A program made the position numbers and the translations under genes. Positions 8,349 through 15,403 of a stretch of 16,356 bases of DNA are shown piece after piece. How positions within the stretch are numbered: the first letter of the stretch is position 1; every line of letters starts with the position of its first letter. The stretch lies in the NCBI GenBank assembly GCA_900547915.1, contig URIN01000002.1, forward strand, positions 1-16,356, given 5' to 3'. Source of the stretch: an uncultured Clostridium sp. (GTDB lineage Bacteria; Bacillota; Clostridia; Oscillospirales; Acutalibacteraceae). The notes beneath the pieces were generated by a model. It was not told the origin of the DNA. It saw only the letters and a program-made list of their open reading frames with translations, and made no database searches.

Positions 8349-9977
8349 ATGAAAAAAATAATCGCTGCGCTTTTAGCGCTCGTTTTAATTGCTGTATCTT
8401 TTGCAGGATGCTCCGATTCCGATGAAAAAATAGACCTGATTTACCCGTTCAGCGGAAATATAAACAGCTTTGACCCGCAGGTTGCCTCAACCCAGGACGA
8501 ATTTTTGATTGTAGAAAACTGTTTTGAGGGTCTTGTAAGATGTGACGATGAAGGCAACATCACCCCAGGCTGCGCAAAAAGCTGGAGTGTGAGCAATGAC
8601 GGAAAAACATACACTTTTGAACTTTTTCAGGGTCTCAAATGGCACATTTACGATTCGGTGAAGAAGAAAATGGGAGAGGATTACAGTCCTGAAATTACCG
8701 CTGACGATTTTGTTTTCGGTCTTCAGCGCGCTGCTGATGACACAACTCAGTCTCCCCTTTACTCAACAATTTCTTCAATAGCCAATGCCCCCGAAGTACA
8801 TTCGGGCTCTGCAGATGAAAGCACTCTAGGAGTTACAGCAAGCGGCAAATACACACTTACGATAAACCTTTCAGCCCCTGATGACAGTTTTCTTGAAACT
8901 ATGAGCACTGCAGTTGCAATGCCATGTAACAGAGAATTTTTTGAATCTACAGGCGGAAGATACGGCCTTAAACTTGAATACACGCTGTTTAACGGTCAGT
9001 TTTACATAAAAACTATACTTGATACATCTTATATCCTCGCGGCAAGCAAAGACTACAGCGGACCCACAAAGCCAAAAGCTACCGACCTCACGCTCAACAT
9101 AGTTGACAATGACACAGATCTTTCCAAAAACTTGCTAAGCGGGTACTATGACGCGGCTTATATAAGAGGCTATGAAAGCAGTGAAATAAGCGACAGTAGC
9201 GGCGTTACTCTAACGCCTTACAGCAACATTACATGGATGTTTGTAATTAACGGAAACGATGGACTCTTCTCAGTTAAAGATGCAAGAAAAGCGCTTTACC
9301 TTTCTGTTACGGACATAGACTATGAAGAATATCCATATCTGCAAAAAGCAAGCGGATATGTACCGCCTACCTGCACGGCAAATGGATCTCAGTACAACAC
9401 TTCTGTTTCAGGCGTTGTTGAAAGCGCGGACGCCGAAAAAGCAGCAGAACTGTGGAAAAAAGTAATATCAGACCAGAAAATATACACGACTGAAATAACA
9501 CTGCTTGTACCTGACTACATGGAAGACATTGCAAGAGAACTTGCTCAGGGAATACAGGCAGGCATTGGCTCTGTTTCAACGGTAAATGATAAAGATGTAA
9601 GCTTTTCAATGGTTATTGAAACACTGACCGAAAGCGAAATGAAATCACGAGTAGCAGCATCAGATTACGATATTGCACTATACCCTTACACTGCAAGTTC
9701 AACAAGTCCGCTTGCATTTTTACAAACATTTGAGAATGTTTCATATGCATACATAAACAGCCGCGGATACAGCGATGCGCTTTCAGATGCAGCATCAGCA
9801 GACGCCTCCGGACTTGCTCAGGCATGCTATGAATGTGAAAAAGAACTTTATAAAAATTACAGTTTTCTTCCCATATTTTACGAATCCTGTTATTATGCGC
9901 AGGCAAATGGTGTCAGCGGAGTACAGTTCCACCCGGGTTCAGGGAGGGTCTCATTTATAAATGCAACAAGAAAATAA
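8349..9977 (+). CDS. ABC transporter substrate-binding lipoprotein, peptide/nickel family 5
   Basis: This is an extracellular solute-binding protein of the DppA/OppA type (SBP family 5), expected to be tethered to the outer face of the membrane and to hand a peptide-like ligand to an ABC permease. The first 21 residues (MKKIIAALLALVLIAVSFAGC) form a lipoprotein signal with Cys21 as the lipidated residue. The mature part shows family landmarks: an early SFDPQ, then ENCFEGLV, the W-x-V-S-x-DGKTYTFEL block, and ADDFVFGLQRA. At 542 residues the length is typical. ATG at 8349 is preferred over the in-frame ATGs at 8337 and 8343 because GGTGAT lies 4 nt before it and the signal peptide begins there. 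No permease or ATPase gene is adjacent, so it must share a transporter or act as a sensor. The substrate cannot be told from sequence. Confidence 0.88.
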   Translation: MKKIIAALLALVLIAVSFAGCSDSDEKIDLIYPFSGNINSFDPQVASTQDEFLIVENCFEGLVRCDDEGNITPGCAKSWSVSNDGKTYTFELFQGLKWHIYDSVKKKMGEDYSPEITADDFVFGLQRAADDTTQSPLYSTISSIANAPEVHSGSADESTLGVTASGKYTLTINLSAPDDSFLETMSTAVAMPCNREFFESTGGRYGLKLEYTLFNGQFYIKTILDTSYILAASKDYSGPTKPKATDLTLNIVDNDTDLSKNLLSGYYDAAYIRGYESSEISDSSGVTLTPYSNITWMFVINGNDGLFSVKDARKALYLSVTDIDYEEYPYLQKASGYVPPTCTANGSQYNTSVSGVVESADAEKAAELWKKVISDQKIYTTEITLLVPDYMEDIARELAQGIQAGIGSVSTVNDKDVSFSMVIETLTESEMKSRVAASDYDIALYPYTASSTSPLAFLQTFENVSYAYINSRGYSDALSDAASADASGLAQACYECEKELYKNYSFLPIFYESCYYAQANGVSGVQFHPGSGRVSFINATRK

Positions 9978-10452
9978 CATTTCAAAAAAATCATACACAT
10001 TCCCCTCTTACGCAAAAATAATTTGCTGGGCATTATGCGTGGCGTGTATGGCGGTGATATTCTGGTTTTCATCACGAACTGCCAGCGAATCCTCAGCGCA
10101 AAGCGATATATTCGTAGAATTTTTCAAAAGAATATTCGGTGATAATATCATAACTGACTTTATAGTGCGAAAAGCAGCTCATTTTTCTGAATATGCAGGT
10201 TTGGGTCTGCTGTTTGCAATAGCTTTCTATGTGCAATTTGACAAAACAAAGATACCTTTTGCTGTTTTATGTGCTTCCGCTTATGCGGTTACAGATGAGG
10301 TTCATCAGATATTTGTTGAGGGCAGAGCGTGTAAAGTTGCGGACTGGGCAATAGACACAACCGGCGCATTGCTGGGAGTGCTTGCAGCGTTTGCCGCTAT
10401 AGTAATAGCAGAACGCATAAAAAAGCGAAAAGAACAGAAAATTAATAATTGA
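9961..10452 (+). CDS. VanZ-like family membrane protein
   Basis: A 163-residue integral membrane protein of the VanZ-like family. The family signature is clear: VRKAAHFSEYAGLGLL, then DEVHQIFVEGRACKVADWAIDTTGALLG. About four membrane segments are visible (roughly residues 17-38, 76-96, 98-115 and 126-150), ending in a lysine-rich cytoplasmic tail. VanZ itself gives low-level teicoplanin resistance, but most family members have unknown roles; no van genes are nearby, so resistance should not be inferred. The start at 9961 overlaps the lipoprotein gene by 17 bp. AGGGAGG lies 13 nt upstream, rather far, so translational coupling to the upstream gene is likely. Its stop codon overlaps the -35 box of the nagB promoter. 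Confidence 0.85.
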   Translation: MQQENNISKKSYTFPSYAKIICWALCVACMAVIFWFSSRTASESSAQSDIFVEFFKRIFGDNIITDFIVRKAAHFSEYAGLGLLFAIAFYVQFDKTKIPFAVLCASAYAVTDEVHQIFVEGRACKVADWAIDTTGALLGVLAAFAAIVIAERIKKRKEQKINN

Positions 10453-10476
10453 CAGAAAAAGTAATTAGTTTATAAT
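10449..10476 (+). promoter_or_regulatory. Near-perfect sigma-A promoter of the nagB-metG-tatD unit
   Basis: TTGACA (10449-10454), 16 bp, TATAAT (10471-10476): both boxes are full consensus. The predicted start is near 10483, giving a leader of about 30 nt. The -35 box overlaps the stop codon of the VanZ-like gene. The 10-mer ATTAATAATT occurs at 10441-10450 and again at 10477-10486, on either side of the promoter. Confidence 0.9.
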
Positions 10477-10513
10477 ATTAATAATTAAGATAGATACTAA
10501 GGAGGTACAGATT

Positions 10514-11239
10514 ATGAACGTACTTATTTATGAAAATGAAGAGCAAATAGGAATTGCAGCAGGCAACTATATGTGCGGCCAGGTTCTGCAGAAGCCGGAC
10601 AGTGTTCTTGGACTTGCAACAGGTTCAACACCATTAAAGCCATACGGCCAGATGATAGAACTTTACAAAAAAGGCATTGTTGATTTTTCAAAGGTAACAA
10701 CATTCAACCTTGACGAATATGTTAATCTTGATGTAAATGACAAGAATTCTTACCACAGCTTTATGCACGAGAATCTTTTCGACCACATCAACATTCCAGA
10801 GGAAAACATAAACTTCCTTGACGGCAACGCAGCAGATCTGGACGAGGAGTGCCGCAGATACGAAAAGAAGATAAAGGCTGCAGGCGGAATAGATATTCAG
10901 CTTCTCGGTATAGGCTCAAACGGTCACATTGCGTTCAACGAACCGGCTGACTGTTTTCAGCGTTGGAGCCACGTTGTAACTCTTAAAGAGAGCACCGTTA
11001 AAGACAACAGCCGTTTCTTCAAGTCAATTGAAGAAGTTCCCACACAGGCTGTTACAATGGGTATAGGCTCCATTATGCAGGCAAAGAAGATACTTATTAT
11101 TGCAATCGGAGAAAACAAAGCAAAAGCAATCAAGCAGCTCATTGACGGAAATGTTACACCTATGTGCCCCGCTTCTGTACTTCAGTTCCACAAAGATGTT
11201 ACTCTTATGCTGGACAAGGCTGCTGCTTCACTTGTATAA
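10514..11239 (+). CDS. nagB: Glucosamine-6-phosphate deaminase
   Basis: This cytoplasmic enzyme converts glucosamine 6-phosphate to fructose 6-phosphate and ammonia, the last step that brings aminosugars into glycolysis. At 241 residues it matches the short Bacillus-type NagB, which lacks the C-terminal allosteric extension of the E. coli enzyme. Visible motifs are the phosphate-binding GLATGSTP (33-40), NLDEY with the catalytic base Asp67, and GIGSNGHIAFNEP with His138 and Glu143. Asn136 stands where E. coli has Asp141; Bacillus NagB also has Asn there, so this is not a defect. A very strong AAGGAGG lies 8 nt before the ATG. No nagA is adjacent. It is the first gene of a run with the 160-residue membrane protein 24 bp downstream. 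Confidence 0.96.
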   Translation: MNVLIYENEEQIGIAAGNYMCGQVLQKPDSVLGLATGSTPLKPYGQMIELYKKGIVDFSKVTTFNLDEYVNLDVNDKNSYHSFMHENLFDHINIPEENINFLDGNAADLDEECRRYEKKIKAAGGIDIQLLGIGSNGHIAFNEPADCFQRWSHVVTLKESTVKDNSRFFKSIEEVPTQAVTMGIGSIMQAKKILIIAIGENKAKAIKQLIDGNVTPMCPASVLQFHKDVTLMLDKAAASLV

Positions 11240-11263
11240 TTTCTGATAAATAAAGGTGATATT

Positions 11264-11746
11264 ATGAGCAAAGGCAAAAAGGCGGCAACAGCGATTTTTA
11301 TAATCGCCGTTGTGGTTATAATAGGAATTATAGCCTGGTTTTATTTTTCATCAAATTCCGCTGAAAAAGCACAACCGGAGAGTGAAACTCAGACTTCACA
11401 GGTATCCGAAACTGAAAGCAGGAGTGAAGTTACAAGCAACACAACAACAAAACCTGCGCAGACTACGGAAAAAACCACTGTTAAGGAAACAACACGCAGG
11501 GACACTACAGTCAAAGTTGATAATTACCAGCTGCCGCTTACAGTTAGAGAGGCAATGGACGCTCTGCAGATTCACTACGGTGATAAATATGAGATAAACA
11601 GCACTGTTGAAGAAAACGGCTTAAACTATTTTTCCGTAAATATTGACGGTGAAAAATTCGCCTCCGTTGCCGTTGACCTTTCAACGGGACAGGCTGAGGA
11701 AACCATAAAAGAAACGGGCGCAAAAACACAGTTTTCGCTCGTATGA
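11264..11746 (+). CDS. Membrane-anchored protein of unknown function with Thr/Ser-rich linker
   Basis: I do not recognise this 160-residue protein with confidence. It has a short basic start (MSKGKK), one membrane segment (about residues 8-28) and a low-complexity linker rich in Thr, Ser, Glu and Lys (about 30-85). A small C-terminal domain (about 88-160) follows, with VREAMDALQIHYGDKYEI and FASVAVDLSTGQAEE. The alternation of helix, strands and a D-x-x-TG-x-A turn resembles PepSY-type domains, but this is only a suggestion. The basic N-terminus and lack of a lipobox or clear cleavage site suggest it stays anchored with the small domain outside the cell. AAGGTGAT lies just before the ATG. It sits 24 bp after nagB and 19 bp before metG, so it is co-transcribed with both. 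Confidence 0.8.
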   Translation: MSKGKKAATAIFIIAVVVIIGIIAWFYFSSNSAEKAQPESETQTSQVSETESRSEVTSNTTTKPAQTTEKTTVKETTRRDTTVKVDNYQLPLTVREAMDALQIHYGDKYEINSTVEENGLNYFSVNIDGEKFASVAVDLSTGQAEETIKETGAKTQFSLV

Positions 11747-11765
11747 CACATAAGGAGATGTAAAA

Positions 11766-13721
11766 ATGGCAGAAGAAAAAGAAAAATTCTATATAACAAC
11801 GCCCATTTACTATCCATCCGGAAATCCGCATATAGGGCATTGCTACACCACTGTTGCCTGCGATTCAATAGCAAGGTATAAAAGGCTTCAGGGCAAGGAC
11901 GTTATGTTCCTTACAGGCACGGATGAACACGGCCTTAAAATTGAACAGAAAGCGGCAGAAAAAGGCGTTAGCCCAAAAGAGTATGTTGACGAAAAAGTTG
12001 CTGTTTTCAAAAAGCTTTGGGAATACATGAACATCAGTTATGACAGATATATTCGCACAACAGATGATTACCATGTTGAAACCGTGCAGAAGATATTTAA
12101 AGAACTGTATGACAGGGGTTATATCTACAAAGGCGAATACAAAGGCAAATACTGTACACCGTGCGAAAGTTTCTGGACTGACAGCCAGCTTATTGACGGC
12201 AAGTGCCCCGAATGCGGCAGAGAGGTAACAGAAGCATCTGAAGAAGCGTATTTCTTTAAAATGGCTCCGTTTGCAGACCGCATTGAAAAGCTACTTACAG
12301 AAACTGATTATCTTCAGCCCAAGACAAGAGCTTATGAACTCGTTAACAACTTTATAAAGCCCGGTCTTGAGGATTTGTGCGTTTCAAGAACATCTTTCAC
12401 ATGGGGAATACCCGTAACATTTGATGAAAAACATGTTGTTTATGTTTGGGTTGACGCTCTTTCAAACTATATCAGCGCGCTCGGCTACAAAAACGAAAAG
12501 TACAACGAATTTGAAAAATACTGGCCTGCGAATGTGCATATGGTTGCAAAAGACATTATGCGTTTCCACGCTATCGTATGGCCCGCAATGCTTATGGCTC
12601 TTGATCTTCCGCTTCCGAAACATCTTGCCGTACACGGCTGGATAACCTTTAACGGACAGAAGATGAGCAAATCAATAGGCAATGTTGTTGACCCGTTTGT
12701 GCTTGGCGAAAGATACGGCAGCGACGCCATCAGATACCACATTCTGCGTGAAATGGCGCTTGGTGCTGACAGTTCATTCTCAAATGAGATAATGATAAAC
12801 AGAATTAATTCAGATCTTGCCAACGACCTCGGAAACCTTGTTTCAAGAACTGTTGCAATGGTTGAAAAATATTTTGGCGGCACGCTGCCCGTTGAAAGAG
12901 AGGCAGCACCTGTTGACGATGAGCTTCTTGACATGGCTCTTGCGCTCAGAGATAAAACAGACGAGCTAATAGACGAAACACAGCTCAACAATGCTCTTGC
13001 AGAAATATTTAAAGTAATTTCAAGAGCAAACAAATATATTGACGAAACTACGCCGTGGATATTAGGAAAGGACGAGAGCAAAAAAGCACGTCTTGCAAGT
13101 GTGCTTTACAACCTGCTTGAGACTATCAGAATATGCACAACACTGCTTTCCTGCTTTATGCCCACAACTATGCCAAAGGTATGGGAACAGATAGGCGCAG
13201 ACACATCTCTTATCACTTATGAAAACGCAGGCAAAACAGGTGTTCTGCCGCTTGACGTAACAGTTAAGAAAGGTGCTCCCCTTTTCCCCAGAATTGATGC
13301 TGAAAAAGAGATAGACGAGCTCAACGCTCTTATTGAAAAGCAGATGAAAGAAGCGGAAAAAGAGGCTCAGGGCGAAAGTGAAGAAGAAAAAATGCCCGAG
13401 ATTGCCTTTGATGATTTTTCAAAGGTTGAACTTAAGGCGGCTAAAATTCTTGAATGCGAGCCCATAAAGAAAGCAAAGAAACTGCTCAAGCTCATTGTTG
13501 ATGACGGCAGCAAGGAAAAAAGGCAGATCGTTTCCGGCATTTCACAGTGGTACAAACCTGAAGACCTTATAGGTAAGACCGTAATTATTGTTGCTAACCT
13601 GAAACCTGCAAAGCTCTGCGGTGAAATGAGTTACGGTATGTTGCTTGCGGCTGATACTGCAGACGGCGGAGTTAAGGTTATGTTCGCAGACGGTCTTGAA
13701 CCCGGCATGCGTCTGAGATAA
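11766..13721 (+). CDS. metG: Methionyl-tRNA synthetase with C-terminal tRNA-binding domain
   Basis: A class I aminoacyl-tRNA synthetase that charges tRNA-Met with methionine in the cytoplasm. The 651 residues hold the ATP-binding HIGH motif (22-25), a zinc knuckle of four cysteines (Cys130, 133, 147 and 150) and the KMSKS loop (299-303). An anticodon-binding helical region and a C-terminal OB-fold tRNA-binding domain (about 549-651, starting IAFDDFSKVELKAAKI) follow. A charged linker (about 525-545) joins the last two. This layout matches Firmicutes MetG/MetS proteins. AAGGAGATG lies shortly before the ATG. The gap to the previous gene is only 19 bp, so no T-box leader or promoter of its own fits there; expression should come from the nagB promoter. 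Confidence 0.98.
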   Translation: MAEEKEKFYITTPIYYPSGNPHIGHCYTTVACDSIARYKRLQGKDVMFLTGTDEHGLKIEQKAAEKGVSPKEYVDEKVAVFKKLWEYMNISYDRYIRTTDDYHVETVQKIFKELYDRGYIYKGEYKGKYCTPCESFWTDSQLIDGKCPECGREVTEASEEAYFFKMAPFADRIEKLLTETDYLQPKTRAYELVNNFIKPGLEDLCVSRTSFTWGIPVTFDEKHVVYVWVDALSNYISALGYKNEKYNEFEKYWPANVHMVAKDIMRFHAIVWPAMLMALDLPLPKHLAVHGWITFNGQKMSKSIGNVVDPFVLGERYGSDAIRYHILREMALGADSSFSNEIMINRINSDLANDLGNLVSRTVAMVEKYFGGTLPVEREAAPVDDELLDMALALRDKTDELIDETQLNNALAEIFKVISRANKYIDETTPWILGKDESKKARLASVLYNLLETIRICTTLLSCFMPTTMPKVWEQIGADTSLITYENAGKTGVLPLDVTVKKGAPLFPRIDAEKEIDELNALIEKQMKEAEKEAQGESEEEKMPEIAFDDFSKVELKAAKILECEPIKKAKKLLKLIVDDGSKEKRQIVSGISQWYKPEDLIGKTVIIVANLKPAKLCGEMSYGMLLAADTADGGVKVMFADGLEPGMRLR

Positions 13722-13732
13722 TCATATATAAT

Positions 13733-14500
13733 ATGTATAAAAATATATTTGATACTCACAGTCATTACGATGACGAACAGTTTGATACCGACAGAGACGA
13801 ACTACTGAAAAGCCTTCCGGGAAAAGGCGTGTGTGCCGTTGTAAGCTGCGGATGTGACCTTGAAACAACACGTTTTGACGCAGAACTTGCTAAAAAATAC
13901 GATTATGTGTACTTTGCGGCAGGGCTTCATCCTGAAAACCTTGACGGACTGAAAATTGAAGATTTAGAGGTAATTAGGGAATACGCAAAACGCAAAAAAT
14001 GCGTTGCAATCGGTGAGATAGGGCTTGATTATCACTGGATGGCTTCACCTAAAGAGGTGCAGAAAGAATTTTTTGCCGCTCAGTGCGCGCTTGCAAACGA
14101 ACTTGATATGCCCGTGATTGTCCACGACCGCGAGGCTCACGCTGACACACTTGAAATTCTGAAACAATACAATCCAAAAGGCGTTTTGCACTGCTTTTCC
14201 GGTTCTGCGGAAACTGCTAAAGAAATCGTTAAAATGGGAATGTATATAGGCTTAAACGGCGTTGCCACATTCAAAAATGCACGCAAAAGCATTGAAGCGG
14301 CAAAGGCAATTCCGATTGAAAGGCTTGTGCTTGAAACGGACTGCCCGTATCTGGCACCTGTGCCGTGCCGCGGAAAGCGCAATGACAGCAGTCTTATACC
14401 GCACATTGCCGAACGGCTCGGTGAAGAACTTGGAATTTCAGCTCAGGAACTGCTTGACATCACGGCGGAAAACGCAAAAAGGCTTTATGAACTTGATTAA
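13733..14500 (+). CDS. tatD: TatD family metal-dependent hydrolase (putative DNase)
   Basis: A TIM-barrel metal-dependent hydrolase; characterised TatD proteins act as DNases, and the Firmicutes copy next to metG is often called YabD. The 255 residues carry the expected metal ligands: His9 and His11 in FDTHSH, Glu95 in GEIGLDY, His131 in VIVHDRE, His153 in LHCFSGS and Asp203 in LETDCPYLAP. The gene starts 11 bp after metG. The ATG at 13733 is right at the conserved FDTH start, yet no good Shine-Dalgarno sequence precedes it, so translation probably depends on ribosomes finishing metG. The metG-tatD pairing is common in Firmicutes, where rnmV and ksgA often follow; here a terminator follows instead. 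Confidence 0.95.
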   Translation: MYKNIFDTHSHYDDEQFDTDRDELLKSLPGKGVCAVVSCGCDLETTRFDAELAKKYDYVYFAAGLHPENLDGLKIEDLEVIREYAKRKKCVAIGEIGLDYHWMASPKEVQKEFFAAQCALANELDMPVIVHDREAHADTLEILKQYNPKGVLHCFSGSAETAKEIVKMGMYIGLNGVATFKNARKSIEAAKAIPIERLVLETDCPYLAPVPCRGKRNDSSLIPHIAERLGEELGISAQELLDITAENAKRLYELD

Positions 14501-14501
14501 G

Positions 14502-14532
14502 AAAACACCCGGCAGTTAATGCCGGGTGTTTT
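14502..14532 (+). terminator. Intrinsic terminator of the nagB-metG-tatD unit
   Basis: The arms at 14502-14514 and 14520-14532 are perfectly complementary over 13 bp, with GC core ACCCGGC/GCCGGGT, a 5-nt GTTAA loop and a run of T (14529-14533). It begins just after the tatD stop. Confidence 0.93.
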
Positions 14533-14572
14533 TATTGCTTCATATTTACCAGAAAACAAAATAATACAAACA

Positions 14573-14607
14573 AAAAGCGCCTCTGCCGAAAAGGCAAAAG
14601 CGCTTTT
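14573..14607. terminator. Bidirectional terminator between convergent tatD and GtrA-like genes
   Basis: The outer arms AAAAGCGC (14573-14580) and GCGCTTTT (14600-14607) pair perfectly. An inner stem, TGCC (14584-14587) with GGCA (14593-14596), closes the loop. T-runs follow on both strands, so it can end minus-strand transcripts of the GtrA-like gene (stop at 14634) and back up the tatD terminator. Confidence 0.85.
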
Positions 14608-14633
14608 ATTTTTAAATACAAAATACAGAAAAA

Positions 14634-15287
14634 TTATTTCTGCTCTTCTGCCTCGTCCTTTTTCTTTTCCTTGAGGAGAACAAATTTTTCCATTGGGAAA
14701 AGTACAATCATCTGAACGAAACCGGCAACAAGGCCTGCAATAGTTCTTGAAAGAGCCTGAAGCCAAGCCCAGTCAACCTTTGCAATAACGCCTACAACCC
14801 AGCCCTGAAGCCATGTTGAGAAGAGAATAAGGGCAATCATAAGAACTATGTAGATTGCAAAGTTATACCATGGAGCATCAGATTTGAAAGTTGTCTTTTT
14901 ATTCTGCCAAAAGCCGTAGATATTTGCAATAAGATTTGAGAGGAAGAAAGGAAGAAGATAACCCCAAGTAACAACACCGCCAACAACTACACCGTTTTCT
15001 ACAGTGCCGCCAACAACATATTTGCTTATCTGCTCAAGGCCTTCCGCAGTGGTTGCATCAAAAATGGTGTTAGGAGCAAAGATGCCCTGAAGGAAACCGG
15101 GAAGTGTTGCTGTAACACCGTCAAAAATAAGAGGAAGTACATTTGCAAGAACAAGCTGGATAATGGTTACAAGTCCTGAAACAACAAGGAATTTCAGAAT
15201 CTGCCAAAGGGTCTTCATAAAAGAACCTTTTTCCTCTGCGGCGTTGTCTATACCGCTGAGGCTGATTTTTTTCTTTTCATCTGCCAT
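14634..15287 (-). CDS. GtrA-like integral membrane protein
   Basis: A 217-residue protein with about four membrane segments (roughly residues 30-54, 103-125, 141-168 and 180-200), a charged N-terminus and a Lys/Glu-rich C-terminal tail. The stretch FFLSNLIANIYGFWQNKKTTF resembles the central motif of GtrA-like proteins, a family implicated in moving lipid-linked sugars across the membrane for cell-surface glycosylation. The loop between the first two segments (about 55-102) is longer than usual and holds no motif I recognise. No glycosyltransferase gene is adjacent, so the substrate is unknown. AAGGAG lies 8 nt before the ATG. It has its own promoter (15345-15373) and a terminator at 14573-14607. 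Assignment rests on motif and topology only. Confidence 0.68.
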   Translation of the reverse strand: MADEKKKISLSGIDNAAEEKGSFMKTLWQILKFLVVSGLVTIIQLVLANVLPLIFDGVTATLPGFLQGIFAPNTIFDATTAEGLEQISKYVVGGTVENGVVVGGVVTWGYLLPFFLSNLIANIYGFWQNKKTTFKSDAPWYNFAIYIVLMIALILFSTWLQGWVVGVIAKVDWAWLQALSRTIAGLVAGFVQMIVLFPMEKFVLLKEKKKDEAEEQK

Positions 15288-15344
15288 AATTTTTACTCCT
15301 TAAAATAAAATTGCGCTGCTTTCCCGCATGCGCTCATCTATTTA

Positions 15345-15373
15345 AGTATAGCAAAACATACGCATCTATGCAA
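15345..15373 (-). promoter_or_regulatory. Extended -10 sigma-A promoter of the GtrA-like gene
   Basis: On the minus strand TTGCAT (15373-15368), a 17-bp spacer ending in TGC, then TATACT (15350-15345). The TGN before the -10 is an extended -10 element. It begins about 30 bp after the metallophosphoesterase stop codon. Transcription would start near 15338, leaving a leader of about 50 nt. Confidence 0.82.
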
Positions 15374-15403
15374 GAAAAAATTTATATTTTATTAACATTT
15401 ACA

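Noticed and set aside
9961..10452. Glycopeptide-resistance gene from the VanZ-like match
   Set aside because: VanZ-like proteins are widespread without vanA-type clusters; no vanHAX, vanRS or vanY lies in the window.
10920..10945. Inactive NagB because Asp141 of E. coli is replaced by Asn136
   Set aside because: Bacillus-type NagB naturally has Asn at this place; the remaining catalytic residues are present.
12485..13081. 198-codon minus-strand frame opposite metG
   Set aside because: It is a shadow of metG on the opposite strand; its Ser/Leu-rich composition is typical of antisense frames.
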